From assembly GCF_004851605.1 (NCBI RefSeq), contig NZ_CP031093.1:744001-808000 (forward strand): a stretch of 64,000 nt of DNA, in the 5' to 3' direction. The DNA is from Hydrocarboniclastica marina. Lineage in GTDB: Bacteria; Pseudomonadota; Gammaproteobacteria; Pseudomonadales; Oleiphilaceae. How positions within the stretch are numbered: position 1 is the first letter of the stretch; every line of letters begins with the position of its first letter. A model generated the notes under the pieces. It ran no database searches. It saw nothing but the letters and a program-made list of their open reading frames with translations, and was not told where the DNA came from. Positions 8,404 to 18,022 of the stretch are shown one piece after another. The translations under genes were made by a program, and so were the position numbers.

Positions 8404-10971
8404 TCAGAACAGCTCCTGGGCAGAGACATCGTCATCGCTGGCGTCCTCCGCTCCTCCTGCGGTTGACGTGGCAACTTCCTGCGGCGCGTTTTCCTCCCGA
8501 AATATCTCAAAGATGGCATCGTTTGCGCCAGGGGCAGCACGTTTACCGGTCTCAGGATCTATCTTGACCGTTACGATGCCAGGTGGCTGAGGCATTTTCG
8601 ACTCCGGTTGGCCCTCGAGGGCGACTCGCATGAACTCGAGCCACACGGGCAAGGCTGCCGTTGCACCATACTCAGCGCGACCAAGAGGCTCTGGCTGGTC
8701 GAATCCCACCCAGGCAACGGTCGCTAAGTCATGATTGAAACCAGCGAACCAGGCATCACGCTGGTCGTTTGTGGTACCCGTCTTGCCAGCGATGTCGCTC
8801 CTTCCCAGTGCCCGTGCACGGCGACCGGTGCCTCGCTGAACAACGTCCTGCAGCATTGAATGCATGATGTAAACCGAGCGCTCATCGGCAACTCGAGGTG
8901 CATCAACTTCGGTTTCAGTGACTTCAACCTCAAGCGGCACAGGCTTCAAGCCCGGATTGGGCGGTGCCTGACTGATCGCCTGGAGCTCTTTGCCGGCAGT
9001 CGTGTTCGCCTGGTCGCATTCATCGCACAGTCTTACCTGGGGCGCCTGGTAGACGAGCGACCCGGTACCCTGCTCGATACGCTCAATGAGGTAGGGCTCG
9101 ACCTGATATCCGCCATTGGCCAGCATCGCATAGCCTGTTGCGACTTCCAGCGGCGTCAGTGTTCCACTTCCCAGCGCGAGAGACAGGTCGCGCGGCAAAC
9201 TACGGGTGTCGATGCCGATTTTGGCCAGGTAGTCGTGCACGTTGTTGATGCCCGTCTTCTTCAAAAGCCGGATCGACACCAGGTTCCTGGAGAGGTATAG
9301 GGCCTTCCGCAACCGGGTCGGGCCATAAAACTGTCCGCTGGAATTCTGCGGACGCCAGAGTGTTTCCAGGTCGCTGTCGTCATAGACGATGGGTGCGTCG
9401 TTGATGATGCTCGCTGGCGTTTCCCCATTCTCCAGGGCAGCCAGGTATACGAAGGGCTTGAAAGCTGAACCTGGCTGGCGGCGGGCGAGAGTCACGCGAT
9501 TGAAGTTGCTCTCGTAGAAGCTGTAACCGCCTACCATAGCCTGGACAGCGCCGGTTTTGGCGGCCAGTGATACCAGCGCACCTTCTATCTCGGGAACCTG
9601 GACGAGCTCGGCCACGAGTGGAGCATCATCAGCTTTTTCCTCCGGCGTGGCTTCTACGGCGGGCGCCTCTGTTGTAGCTTCGACCTCCGGGTTTTCCAGT
9701 TCCGCAATTTCCTCAACAGGCTTATCTTTCAAACGCACCCGGATGACATCACCCAGGGTCAGTACATCAGCCGGACTTTTCGGGGACGGCCCCATGCGGT
9801 CTTCACTGATATAGGGGCGTGCCCACTGCAGGTCCTCCTGGCTGATCCGAACCTTATTTCCGGATGCAATCAGCGCGGTTGCCGTATCCTCTGAAAGCTG
9901 CGTTACAACCGCGGGAACCATGTCCGCGATCACAGGCAGCCGTTGCAGGCGGGTTGCAAGTTCGGCCGGCTCGGCCGTCTTGTCCAGGTCCCATTTGTCC
10001 AGGGGGCCGCGGTAGCCATGGCGTCGGTCGTAAGCTTCGAGGCCGCTGCGCAAGGCAGCGTTTGCGGCAGCCTGCAACTCGCTATGGACAGTGGTGTAGA
10101 CGTTATAGCCATCAGTATAGGCGGCGTCACCCACGCGGTTGAGAAGATCGGCCCGGGCCATCTCTGCTATGTAAGGAGCGCTGATGGCGCTTTTCGGCCC
10201 GTGATAGGTAGCTGTGATCGGGTCACCTATGGCGGTTTCGTAGGCTGCCTGGTCAATAGAACCGAGTTCTCGCATTCGGCCAAGAATCCAGTCGCGTCGG
10301 GCCTGAGCGCGCTCCGGGTTCGCCAGAGGATTGTAAGCGGAAGGCGCTTTCGGCAAGCCGGCGATCATGGCCATCTGGGCGAGGGTCAGGTCCGAAACAG
10401 AGCGGCCATAGTAGACCTGAGCAGCTGCCTCGATGCCGTAGGCCCGGTTGCCCAGGTAGATCTTGTTCAGGTAAAGCTCGAGTATCGTGTCCTTGTCCAG
10501 CTCCTGCTCGATCTGCAGGGCCAACAATATCTCGTTGAACTTGCGCAAAAATGTTCTTTCACGTGACAAAAAGAAGTTTTTCGCAACCTGCATGGTGATG
10601 GTGCTTCCGCCGGACTGAATACTGCCGGTGGATGCCAGCTCAAGGGCAGCGCGACTCAGACCACGAACATCAACGCCCTGGTGTCGATAAAAGCGACTGT
10701 CTTCCGCGGCAAGGAACGCCATTATCTGCTGTTGCGGAACCTGTTCTATGGCGACAGGCGTCCTTCTCTTTTCACCAAACTCTGCTATTAATTTATTGTC
10801 ACTTGAATAGACGCGCAGCGGCGTCTGCAGGCGCACGTCACGAAGCTGATCGACGGGCGGCAGCGCTGGTTGAAGATACAGATAGAATGCAGAGGCTACC
10901 AATACGGCGCCCGCCGCTCCCATCAGAATGAGCCAGAAGAAAGCTTTGAAAATACTTGCAAATCGGGACAT
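8404..10971 (-). CDS. ponA: Penicillin-binding protein 1A (bifunctional transglycosylase/transpeptidase)
   Basis: A class A PBP that polymerises and cross-links peptidoglycan, with 855 residues. It has an N-terminal membrane anchor (about 10-32), a GT51 glycosyltransferase domain with the catalytic segment AAEDSRFYRHQGVD, and a transpeptidase with SAFK (GSAFKPFVY), SRN (YLSRNLVS) and KTGT (AGKTGTTNDQ). An acidic Glu/Ala/Pro-rich insert (VEATTEAPAVEATPEE) sits between the two catalytic halves. The ATG at 10971 was chosen; a TTG four codons upstream is possible. It is divergent from pilM, an arrangement I recall from pseudomonads. Confidence 0.96.
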   Translation of the reverse strand: MSRFASIFKAFFWLILMGAAGAVLVASAFYLYLQPALPPVDQLRDVRLQTPLRVYSSDNKLIAEFGEKRRTPVAIEQVPQQQIMAFLAAEDSRFYRHQGVDVRGLSRAALELASTGSIQSGGSTITMQVAKNFFLSRERTFLRKFNEILLALQIEQELDKDTILELYLNKIYLGNRAYGIEAAAQVYYGRSVSDLTLAQMAMIAGLPKAPSAYNPLANPERAQARRDWILGRMRELGSIDQAAYETAIGDPITATYHGPKSAISAPYIAEMARADLLNRVGDAAYTDGYNVYTTVHSELQAAANAALRSGLEAYDRRHGYRGPLDKWDLDKTAEPAELATRLQRLPVIADMVPAVVTQLSEDTATALIASGNKVRISQEDLQWARPYISEDRMGPSPKSPADVLTLGDVIRVRLKDKPVEEIAELENPEVEATTEAPAVEATPEEKADDAPLVAELVQVPEIEGALVSLAAKTGAVQAMVGGYSFYESNFNRVTLARRQPGSAFKPFVYLAALENGETPASIINDAPIVYDDSDLETLWRPQNSSGQFYGPTRLRKALYLSRNLVSIRLLKKTGINNVHDYLAKIGIDTRSLPRDLSLALGSGTLTPLEVATGYAMLANGGYQVEPYLIERIEQGTGSLVYQAPQVRLCDECDQANTTAGKELQAISQAPPNPGLKPVPLEVEVTETEVDAPRVADERSVYIMHSMLQDVVQRGTGRRARALGRSDIAGKTGTTNDQRDAWFAGFNHDLATVAWVGFDQPEPLGRAEYGATAALPVWLEFMRVALEGQPESKMPQPPGIVTVKIDPETGKRAAPGANDAIFEIFREENAPQEVATSTAGGAEDASDDDVSAQELF

Positions 10972-11074
10972 TTTTTCTGACAACCACGGGATCTATGTCT
11001 ATGATTTAACGAGAGGCTCGTATGAGGGAGGGGGTAGGTACCCCGTCGTCGGCGTTTGACGATGCCATAGTGTA

Positions 11075-11128
11075 GTCGCTCCCGGAGACAAATTCTCTAT
11101 ACAGCTTGTTGAGATTTGTCCGAGCGAC
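11075..11128. promoter_or_regulatory. Long imperfect inverted repeat in the ponA-pilM divergent region
   Basis: The 311-base gap between ponA and pilM contains GTCGCTC (11075-11081) and GACAAAT (11087-11093), mirrored by ATTTGTC (11114-11120) and GAGCGAC (11122-11128). All 14 base pairs match, with a 5/1 internal loop and a 20-base apical loop. It may be an operator or a hairpin in the ponA leader. I see no convincing sigma-70 or sigma-54 promoter for pilM in the gap; TAAACT at 11211 is the best -10 candidate. The rest of the gap shows nothing else. Confidence 0.5.
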
Positions 11129-11213
11129 CTGTTGAGTTGTTAATTGAATTCGGCATTGCGCCGCAAACCAGAGAAAGGGCTTTTTGCCTAACACCTTTGT
11201 AAAAGACGTCTAA

Positions 11214-12352
<1,139 letters not shown>

Positions 12353-12353
<1 letters not shown>

Positions 12354-12919
12354 TGGCACGCATTAACCTGCGGCCCTGGCGTGAAGAACTCCGGGCCGAG
12401 AAACAGCGATCGCTGGTGGTCATGTTGGTGGGAACCGTGATTGTTGCGGCAGGGCTGGTGTTCCTTTGGCAGACAAATGTTGACTCCCAGATTGAATATC
12501 AGCAGGCCCGCAACAATTACGTCGAGCGAGCCATGAAGGTGCTCGACCAGGAAATCAAGGAAATAGAGAACCTGAGGGAAAGGCGAGAAGAGCTACTTGC
12601 TCGCATGCAGGTGATACAGGATCTCCAGGGCAAGCGACCGGTCATCGTTCGAGTCTTTGATGAGATGGTCCAGACCCTGCCGGACGGCCTTTATTACTCC
12701 AGTCTCAAAAAGGTGGAGCAGAAGGTGACCATCAAGGGAATGGCTGAGTCCAACAGCCGAATTTCTGCGTTAATGCGCAATTTTGAATCGTCCGACTGGT
12801 TTTCTGACCCCAACCTTACCAATGTCTCTTCGGCTGATAAGGCACGTGCCGGATATAGCCAGTTCGACATGACGGTTGTGCAAAAAGCACCGGTCACGGA
12901 AGCGGAGAGCACAGAGTGA
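12353..12919 (+). CDS. pilN: Type IV pilus inner-membrane protein PilN
   Basis: A bitopic protein linking cytoplasmic PilM to periplasmic PilO, 188 residues. The short cytoplasmic N-terminus MARINLRPWREELR contains the conserved INLLPWR-like motif that binds PilM (here INLRPWR). It is followed by a membrane helix (about 22-42), a coiled-coil region (about 50-85) and a ferredoxin-like periplasmic domain (VQTLPDGLYYSSLKK). It overlaps pilM by one base and pilO by four. Confidence 0.96.
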
Positions 12920-13542
12920 GCCTTTCCCAATCGCTAGAAAGCCTGAAGAATTTCGATTTCAACGATCTGGATGTCAACAATGCCGGCATCTGGCCCGCGC
13001 CGGTAAAGGCGGTGCTGCTCATTCTTGTGTTTGCGCTGGTCCTGGGAGGCGGCTACTGGTTCATGGTCAAGGACCAGTATCTCAAACTTGAGCAAGTCGA
13101 CAGTCGCGAGGCTGAGCTTCGGGAGCAGTATGAGAACAAAGCTCACCGGGTCGCCAACCTCGACATCTATAAAAGACAGATGGAAGAGATGGAGGAGACC
13201 TTCGGCGCGCTGGTGCGTCAGTTACCGAGCGATACAGAGGTTCCCGGCTTGCTTGAAGACATTACCAATACGGCTCTCGGTAGCGGACTGGACCTGCAAC
13301 AGATTCAGCTTCAGCCAGAGATTCAGCGCGATTTTTATGTGGAGCTGCCGATAAACATTAGTGTTACGGGCGACTACCACGAGCTTGGGGCGTTTGTCAG
13401 CAGTGTTGCTGGCCTGCCTCGCATCGTCACCTTGCATGACTTTGAGATTACCCCGGTCGATGACAAGGCAAGCGGCTCGGACCAGTTGTCCATGAAGGTC
13501 ATCGCACGGACCTACCGTTATAAATCAGGAGGCGGGGAATGA
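12916..13542 (+). CDS. pilO: Type IV pilus inner-membrane protein PilO
   Basis: Heterodimer partner of PilN in the alignment complex, 208 residues starting at GTG inside the pilN stop (GTGA overlap). The membrane helix spans about residues 35-53 (VLLILVFALVLGGGYWFMV), followed by a coiled coil and a periplasmic domain with LPSDTEVPGLLEDI and the conserved PINISVTGDYHELGAFVS. Confidence 0.96.
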   Translation: MSLSQSLESLKNFDFNDLDVNNAGIWPAPVKAVLLILVFALVLGGGYWFMVKDQYLKLEQVDSREAELREQYENKAHRVANLDIYKRQMEEMEETFGALVRQLPSDTEVPGLLEDITNTALGSGLDLQQIQLQPEIQRDFYVELPINISVTGDYHELGAFVSSVAGLPRIVTLHDFEITPVDDKASGSDQLSMKVIARTYRYKSGGGE

Positions 13543-14096
13543 GCGGATTCAAGAGAGGTCTCTATCTCTTCGGCCCCGTCCTGCTGCTAGCCCTTTCGGG
13601 CTGCGCTGATGAAAGCGGGTTCGACGACCTCGATCGTTATATGGAGGAAACCCGCAACGCGCCGCGCGGTGTTGTTGAACCGCTGCCGGAGTTCCAGGCC
13701 TACGAAGCGTTCAACTACCGCTCCAGTGATCGGCGAGCGCCGTTTCAGCCGCCTGTTGAAGTACAGCTGACCATGCGCGAGGAGGCACCCAGGTCAGATG
13801 TGCAGCCTGATACGGATCGGCCCAAAGAACTGCTTGAACAGTTCAGTCTGGACAACCTGAACATGGTCGGAACGCTAAGACGCAGCGTGGGCGAAGACAC
13901 ACTGTATGCGCTGGTACGGGACGCCCAAGGCGGAATACACCGGGTTCGAAAAGGAAACCACATGGGCCAGAACTACGGCCGCGTGGTTGGAATAGACGAA
14001 GGGCGGATCGAACTGGTCGAGATCGTTCCCAACGGACGTGGCAGCTGGATTGAGCGACCACGGAGTCTGACTCTGGACGAAGGGGGACGCTTATGA
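13539..14096 (+). CDS. pilP: Type IV pilus assembly lipoprotein PilP
   Basis: Inner-membrane lipoprotein that links the PilMNO platform to the PilQ secretin, 185 residues. The signal peptide ends in a lipobox (LLALSGC, Cys22). An unstructured linker follows, then the C-terminal beta domain with FSLDNLNMVGTLRR and VRKGNHMGQNYGRVVGI. The start overlaps the pilO stop and the stop overlaps the pilQ start by four bases (ATGA). Confidence 0.95.
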   Translation: MSGFKRGLYLFGPVLLLALSGCADESGFDDLDRYMEETRNAPRGVVEPLPEFQAYEAFNYRSSDRRAPFQPPVEVQLTMREEAPRSDVQPDTDRPKELLEQFSLDNLNMVGTLRRSVGEDTLYALVRDAQGGIHRVRKGNHMGQNYGRVVGIDEGRIELVEIVPNGRGSWIERPRSLTLDEGGRL

Positions 14097-16264
14097 TTGA
14101 CCGCAACATTAACGCACAAAAACGCTTTGGATTGGGGCTAGAGATGTTCAGCAAATTGAAGAGCTTGATTGCTGTTGCGGTATTGGGCGCGGGCGCGAAC
14201 CTGGCCTGGGGTGTGACCCTGGAGGATCTGGATTTCGCATCGCTGCCCGGCGACCGCATTGAGGTCAGGCTGTCGTTTGACGGTACACCTCCGGCTCCGT
14301 CGGGCTACACCATCGAACAGCCCGCTCGTATCGCGCTGGACCTGGAAGGTGTGGATAGTGGCCTGAGTGACCGGTACCACAACCTCGGTGTGGGTAACAC
14401 GCAGAGCATGACGGTTATTGATGCAAAGGGGCGCACCCGGCTGATTTTCAACCTGTCTCAGCTTGCGCCGTATGACACGCGAGTAGAGGGCAACGCCCTG
14501 ATCGTGGAAATCGGCGGCGGCGCGGGTAATGATGATAGCCCGAGCGCCGACGAGCCTCTGCAGGCCTCGACCTCGCCGCAACAGCCTGAAGCCCAGGCAC
14601 AGGGGCAGGGCGAGAGCTCCGCCGCCGCGTCGATCACCGGTCGCAGTGTCAACGAAGTTGATTTCCGCCGCGGCGCTGATGGTGATGGGCAGGTGGTCAT
14701 TACGTTGTCTGACCCGAGAACTTCAGTTGATCTCAGTGAAACAGCCGGCAACATTCGTCTGCGGCTCGCTGATACCCAGTTGCCGGAATCCGAGCGCCGT
14801 CGACTCAACGTCAATGACTTCGCAACTCCGGTACGACAGATCGAAACCTATACCGAAGGCGATGCGGTCATCATTGATATCGACGCCGAAGGCGATTACG
14901 ACTACCTCGCCTACCAGTCGGGCAACCAGTTCACGGTAGCAGTAGAAGAGCTGAGCCAGGCCGAGAGCGAAGAGCGCCGCGAGGAGAAGTTCCCGTACAG
15001 CGGAGAAAAGCTGTCACTCAATTTTCAGGATATCGAAGTGCGCTCGGTGCTCCAGCTGATCGCTGATTTCACCGGTCTCAATCTGGTCGCATCCGACACG
15101 GTCGGCGGTAGCCTGACGTTGCGCCTGGACAGCGTTCCATGGGACCAGGCCCTTGAGTTGATACTCAAGACCAAAGGCCTGGACAAACGCCAGGTCGGGA
15201 ACGTTCTTCTAGTCGCACCGGCGAGTGAGATCGCCGACCGCGAACGCCTGGAGCTGGAAAATAACCGCCAGCAGCGAGAGCTTGCGCCGGTTCGCCTCGA
15301 CATCGTACAGGTGAATTACGCCAAAGCGTCGGATCTTGTGGCTTTGCTGCAGCAGGACGCTGAACTGATTTCCGGGCGGGGCTTTATTTCCTCCGACGCA
15401 CGCACCAACACCATAAGTGTGCGGGAGACTGCTGAAAAGCTTGAGCAGATTCGGCGACTTGTCAGTACCTGGGACATCCCGGTGCGCCAGGTTCTGATCG
15501 AGGCTCGTATCGTCCGTGCGCAGACCAACATTGCCCGGGATCTGGGTGTGCAGTGGGGCGGCGGCTTCGCCAAGCAGAATGGCAACAGCCGTATCTCTGC
15601 GGGCGGTTCGCAAACGACTCTGTCTGAAATCGACAATGCGTTTACCAGCGGCAGCCCTGCGCAAATCTCATTCCCGGGCGCATTGGCGGTAGACCTGGGT
15701 GTCAGCCGAGCCAGTACCTCAAGTTTTGCTATCGGCTACAGCAACAACGATTTTCTCATCGATCTGGAGTTGTCTGCACTGGAAAGCGACGGTAAAGCCG
15801 AAATTGTGGCTCAACCAAAAGTGGTCACGGCCGACCGTCAAACCGCGATCATTGAGTCTGGTGAAGAGATTCCCTATCAGGAAGCGACCTCCAGCGGCGC
15901 AGCATCAATCTCCTTTAAAGAGGCTGTACTGGGCCTGGAAGTAACGCCACAAATTACGCCGGATGACAACATCATCATGGACCTGGTGGTACGGCAGGAC
16001 TCCCGTGGCGAAGTTACCGCGGGGATCCCGAGTATCAACACCAACGAGGTTGAAACGCAGGTTCTGGTAGCCAACGGTGAAACGGTAGTGCTCGGTGGAA
16101 TCTTCCAGTCCGAGATAGCGACGACCATTACCAAGACGCCGTTCCTTGGTGATATCCCTTACCTCGGCTGGCTATTCACGCGCTCCGAGAAAATCGATGA
16201 GCGGAGCGAGCTGCTTATCTTCATAACACCCAAGATCGTGAAAAGCAGCCTGACGAGCAATTAG
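14093..16264 (+). CDS. pilQ: Type IV pilus secretin PilQ
   Basis: Outer-membrane channel through which the pilus passes, 723 residues. It has a signal region, two AMIN-type glycan-binding segments (about 40-130 and 185-280), an STN/N0 domain (LSLNFQDIEVRSVLQLIADF), an N1/NolW domain (VRLDIVQVNYAKASDLVALL) and the C-terminal secretin barrel with IPYLGWLFTRSEKIDERSEL. Start 14093 forms an ATGA overlap with pilP and has GGGGGA upstream. ATG at 14144 (MFSKLKSL) would give a shorter, cleaner signal peptide and is a real alternative. It ends the operon. Confidence 0.96.
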   Translation: MIDRNINAQKRFGLGLEMFSKLKSLIAVAVLGAGANLAWGVTLEDLDFASLPGDRIEVRLSFDGTPPAPSGYTIEQPARIALDLEGVDSGLSDRYHNLGVGNTQSMTVIDAKGRTRLIFNLSQLAPYDTRVEGNALIVEIGGGAGNDDSPSADEPLQASTSPQQPEAQAQGQGESSAAASITGRSVNEVDFRRGADGDGQVVITLSDPRTSVDLSETAGNIRLRLADTQLPESERRRLNVNDFATPVRQIETYTEGDAVIIDIDAEGDYDYLAYQSGNQFTVAVEELSQAESEERREEKFPYSGEKLSLNFQDIEVRSVLQLIADFTGLNLVASDTVGGSLTLRLDSVPWDQALELILKTKGLDKRQVGNVLLVAPASEIADRERLELENNRQQRELAPVRLDIVQVNYAKASDLVALLQQDAELISGRGFISSDARTNTISVRETAEKLEQIRRLVSTWDIPVRQVLIEARIVRAQTNIARDLGVQWGGGFAKQNGNSRISAGGSQTTLSEIDNAFTSGSPAQISFPGALAVDLGVSRASTSSFAIGYSNNDFLIDLELSALESDGKAEIVAQPKVVTADRQTAIIESGEEIPYQEATSSGAASISFKEAVLGLEVTPQITPDDNIIMDLVVRQDSRGEVTAGIPSINTNEVETQVLVANGETVVLGGIFQSEIATTITKTPFLGDIPYLGWLFTRSEKIDERSELLIFITPKIVKSSLTSN

Positions 16265-16283
16265 GTCAGGTAGAACAACCCGC

Positions 16284-16433
16284 TCAGCAAAACGCCCCGT
16301 CATCGGGGCGTTTTGCGTTCAGCTTTATCCCGTATTCCTCTTCCAGATCGACTGCCTGTAAGCGTCCAAAGTGCAATACGTGGTCCCCGTAAGTCCACGG
16401 CCTGACGCCTGCGATGTAATGTTCGGTGTTCAC
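16284..16433 (-). pseudogene. Small 49-codon ORF, possible truncated flavin-reductase-like remnant
   Basis: Reading minus from GTG at 16433, with GGAAGAG five bases upstream, a 49-residue frame begins MNTEHYIAGVRPWTYGDHVL and ends at 16284 inside the pilQ terminator. Its last codons are terminator sequence (KRPDDGAFC). The segment YGDHVLHFGRL resembles the GDHxxxxGxV motif near the end of flavin-reductase-like domains, but this is weak and I cannot assign a family. The frame is preceded in phase by TGA. It is most likely a decayed gene end joined to the terminator, or a chance ORF. Confidence 0.28.
16288..16315 (+). terminator. Rho-independent terminator after pilQ
   Basis: CAAAACGCCCCG (16288-16299) pairs perfectly with CGGGGCGTTTTG (16304-16315) around the tetraloop TCAT. 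It lies 24 bases after the pilQ stop. Its arms recur in the terminator at 17841. Confidence 0.93.
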
Positions 16434-16894
16434 CTCATCTCTTCCATATATAGTCTCTCAAGCTATTGATATAAAGAGATAAAAAGTTGTAAAGAAATTC
16501 GACTTCTGTTGGCCAATTCGTCAGGAAATATCCAGCGGCTTGCGCAGTCTGTGGTAGCTCAAGCCTTGCGCGAGTATGCGTGCAGAACATTTTGCCGCAT
16601 TCCATGCGGATAGGGTCGCGGCTTTTAGATAGTCTGCTATTTGTAATCTACCGACACAAAATCTCTGTCGATATTTGGGTTCTGGTTCCCAAATTTATTT
16701 GGCGCAGCGTGCGCCCCGTTGTGGACCGCGGAGGCAATTTATGGTTTCGGCACCGAGAGGATTTAACGATTGTTTTCATTGTTAAAAATTAATGCCACTG
16801 GGTAGCATCGGCATGTTGTCGGTCGGGTTTACGTTGGCGTTGGCCTTTTTTGTTGGTGATATTCAACGTATTGAAAATTATGAGAATATTTAGT
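16434..16894. promoter_or_regulatory. AT-rich upstream region of the PEP-CTERM gene with several inverted repeats
   Basis: A stretch of about 460 bases without a credible gene, visibly richer in A and T than its surroundings. It holds CCGCAT/ATGCGG (16595-16609, 3-base loop), CGACA/TGTCG (16652-16670, 9-base spacer) and ATTTGGG/CCCAAAT (16673-16694, 8-base spacer). These lie about 200-300 bases upstream of the sigma-54 promoter, a distance at which enhancer-binding activators can act. A 70-codon open frame at 16580-16792 lacks a ribosome site and codon bias and is not called. Confidence 0.4.
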
Positions 16895-16910
16895 TGGCAC
16901 GAAGGGTGCA
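16895..16910 (+). promoter_or_regulatory. Predicted sigma-54 promoter of the PEP-CTERM gene
   Basis: TGGCAC (16895-16900), five bases, then GTGCA (16906-16910). The invariant GG (16896-16897) and GC (16908-16909) are separated by exactly ten bases, as required for RpoN promoters (consensus TGGCAC-N5-TTGCW). The predicted start is near 16921, about 66 bases before the ATG. Confidence 0.72.
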
Positions 16911-16986
16911 TTATCCTTCGTAAGGCCTTCAGGTCAAGCATTGGGTTTGATAGTGAAGTTCAGCCATATTAAGCAGGGTTACAGCC

Positions 16987-17796
16987 ATGAGTCGTTTCAC
17001 CAAGAAAACAGCACTGATCAGTTCACTTGTTCTTCCGTTCGCCTTTGGCGCCGCAGCAAATGCCGCGCAGATCACCGAGTGGAACTACACCGTAGATAAC
17101 TCCTTTACCAGTGCAACTTTCAGCAGTGGCAACGGCTCTGTAACCGAGCAGGACAATGAACTCAGCTGGGGTTCGAACTCAATCCGCAGTTCGGTCTCGA
17201 TTGATGACGTCAGCAATCCGCCCGTCCTCGTGACCAACAACGCAGAGGGCGTCCGTGGCGGCACTTTCGTCCATAACAATCAGCCGATTCCTGCAGCTGC
17301 CAAGCGCCTGCAAGCGTTTGATCTTACCAGTACGCTGAGTCTGTCGGCTCGCACACCCGTCGAGTCGGAAGGCAAAGGTCCAAGTGCACTGCCGATCACC
17401 TTCTCAAGCTTTTTTACCGAAACTTATAATGGTAACGGCTGTTTCGAGGGTTCGGCGTCAGTTTGCGACGATATCTTCTCGCTGGGTAACCCTGAGTTCG
17501 GCGGTATCAACGACAACGGAAACTTCGAGTTTGCCGCGCCCAGTTTCGCAATCGACGGCTATAACTACACGGTCTTCCTCGAAATCGTTGGCCTGAGCAC
17601 CCTGACGGGCGAGCAGTGCCAGATCGCAAATGCTTCTGCCAATTGCATCGGCTTTCTGACGCGGGAAGGCGAGGTTAACCGCTTCGAAAGTAACTTCCGC
17701 ATCATCAGTTCAGCGGTTTCCGTTCCAGAGCCGGGTTCATTGGCACTGCTCGGGCTGGGCCTGATCGGTATGGGCGTTGCCAGCCGCAGGAAGTAA
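16987..17796 (+). CDS. PEP-CTERM sorting-domain protein, THxN-family-like
   Basis: A 269-residue secreted protein. The Sec signal peptide spans about residues 1-26 (ending GAAANAA). The extracellular body resembles the THxN family of PEP-CTERM proteins (opening ITEWNYTVDNSF; motif region FVHNNQPI, with V where T would be expected). The C-terminal sorting signal has VPEPGSLALLGLGLIG followed by an Arg-Arg-Lys tail. Four cysteines (in NGCFEG, SVCDD, EQCQI and ANCIG) could form disulfides. Such proteins are processed by an exosortase, usually in exopolysaccharide-producing strains, but no exosortase gene is in this window. It is a single gene with its own sigma-54 promoter and terminator. Function unknown beyond surface or matrix localisation. 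Confidence 0.88.
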   Translation: MSRFTKKTALISSLVLPFAFGAAANAAQITEWNYTVDNSFTSATFSSGNGSVTEQDNELSWGSNSIRSSVSIDDVSNPPVLVTNNAEGVRGGTFVHNNQPIPAAAKRLQAFDLTSTLSLSARTPVESEGKGPSALPITFSSFFTETYNGNGCFEGSASVCDDIFSLGNPEFGGINDNGNFEFAAPSFAIDGYNYTVFLEIVGLSTLTGEQCQIANASANCIGFLTREGEVNRFESNFRIISSAVSVPEPGSLALLGLGLIGMGVASRRK

Positions 17797-17840
17797 ACCC
17801 TGGCAGGCTAGCTACAGTCAGAAATGCGCCTGTGAATGAA

Positions 17841-17871
17841 CAAAACGCCCCGGAACCCCCGGGGCGTTTTG
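17841..17871 (+). terminator. Rho-independent terminator after the PEP-CTERM gene
   Basis: CAAAACGCCCCGG (17841-17853) pairs with CCGGGGCGTTTTG (17859-17871), a 13-bp stem with loop AACCC. Eleven bases of each arm are identical to the pilQ terminator. Confidence 0.92.
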
Positions 17872-18022
17872 CTGTGGGCAACTCCGTAGTTGAGCGCACT
17901 ATGGCAGAGCCGGTGCGGCTGCACAGATTCAACATCCTGTCGACGGCGCGCGGCCACGGCGGCTGTGCGGTGAAAACGCCTGTGCTATGCTCGTGCGCTT
18001 CAATTGTAGTGAGTTACACGGC

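Noticed and set aside
16580-16792. 70-codon plus-strand frame upstream of the PEP-CTERM gene
   Set aside because: Lies in the AT-rich regulatory stretch, has no ribosome site, and overlaps the inverted repeats; not protein-like.
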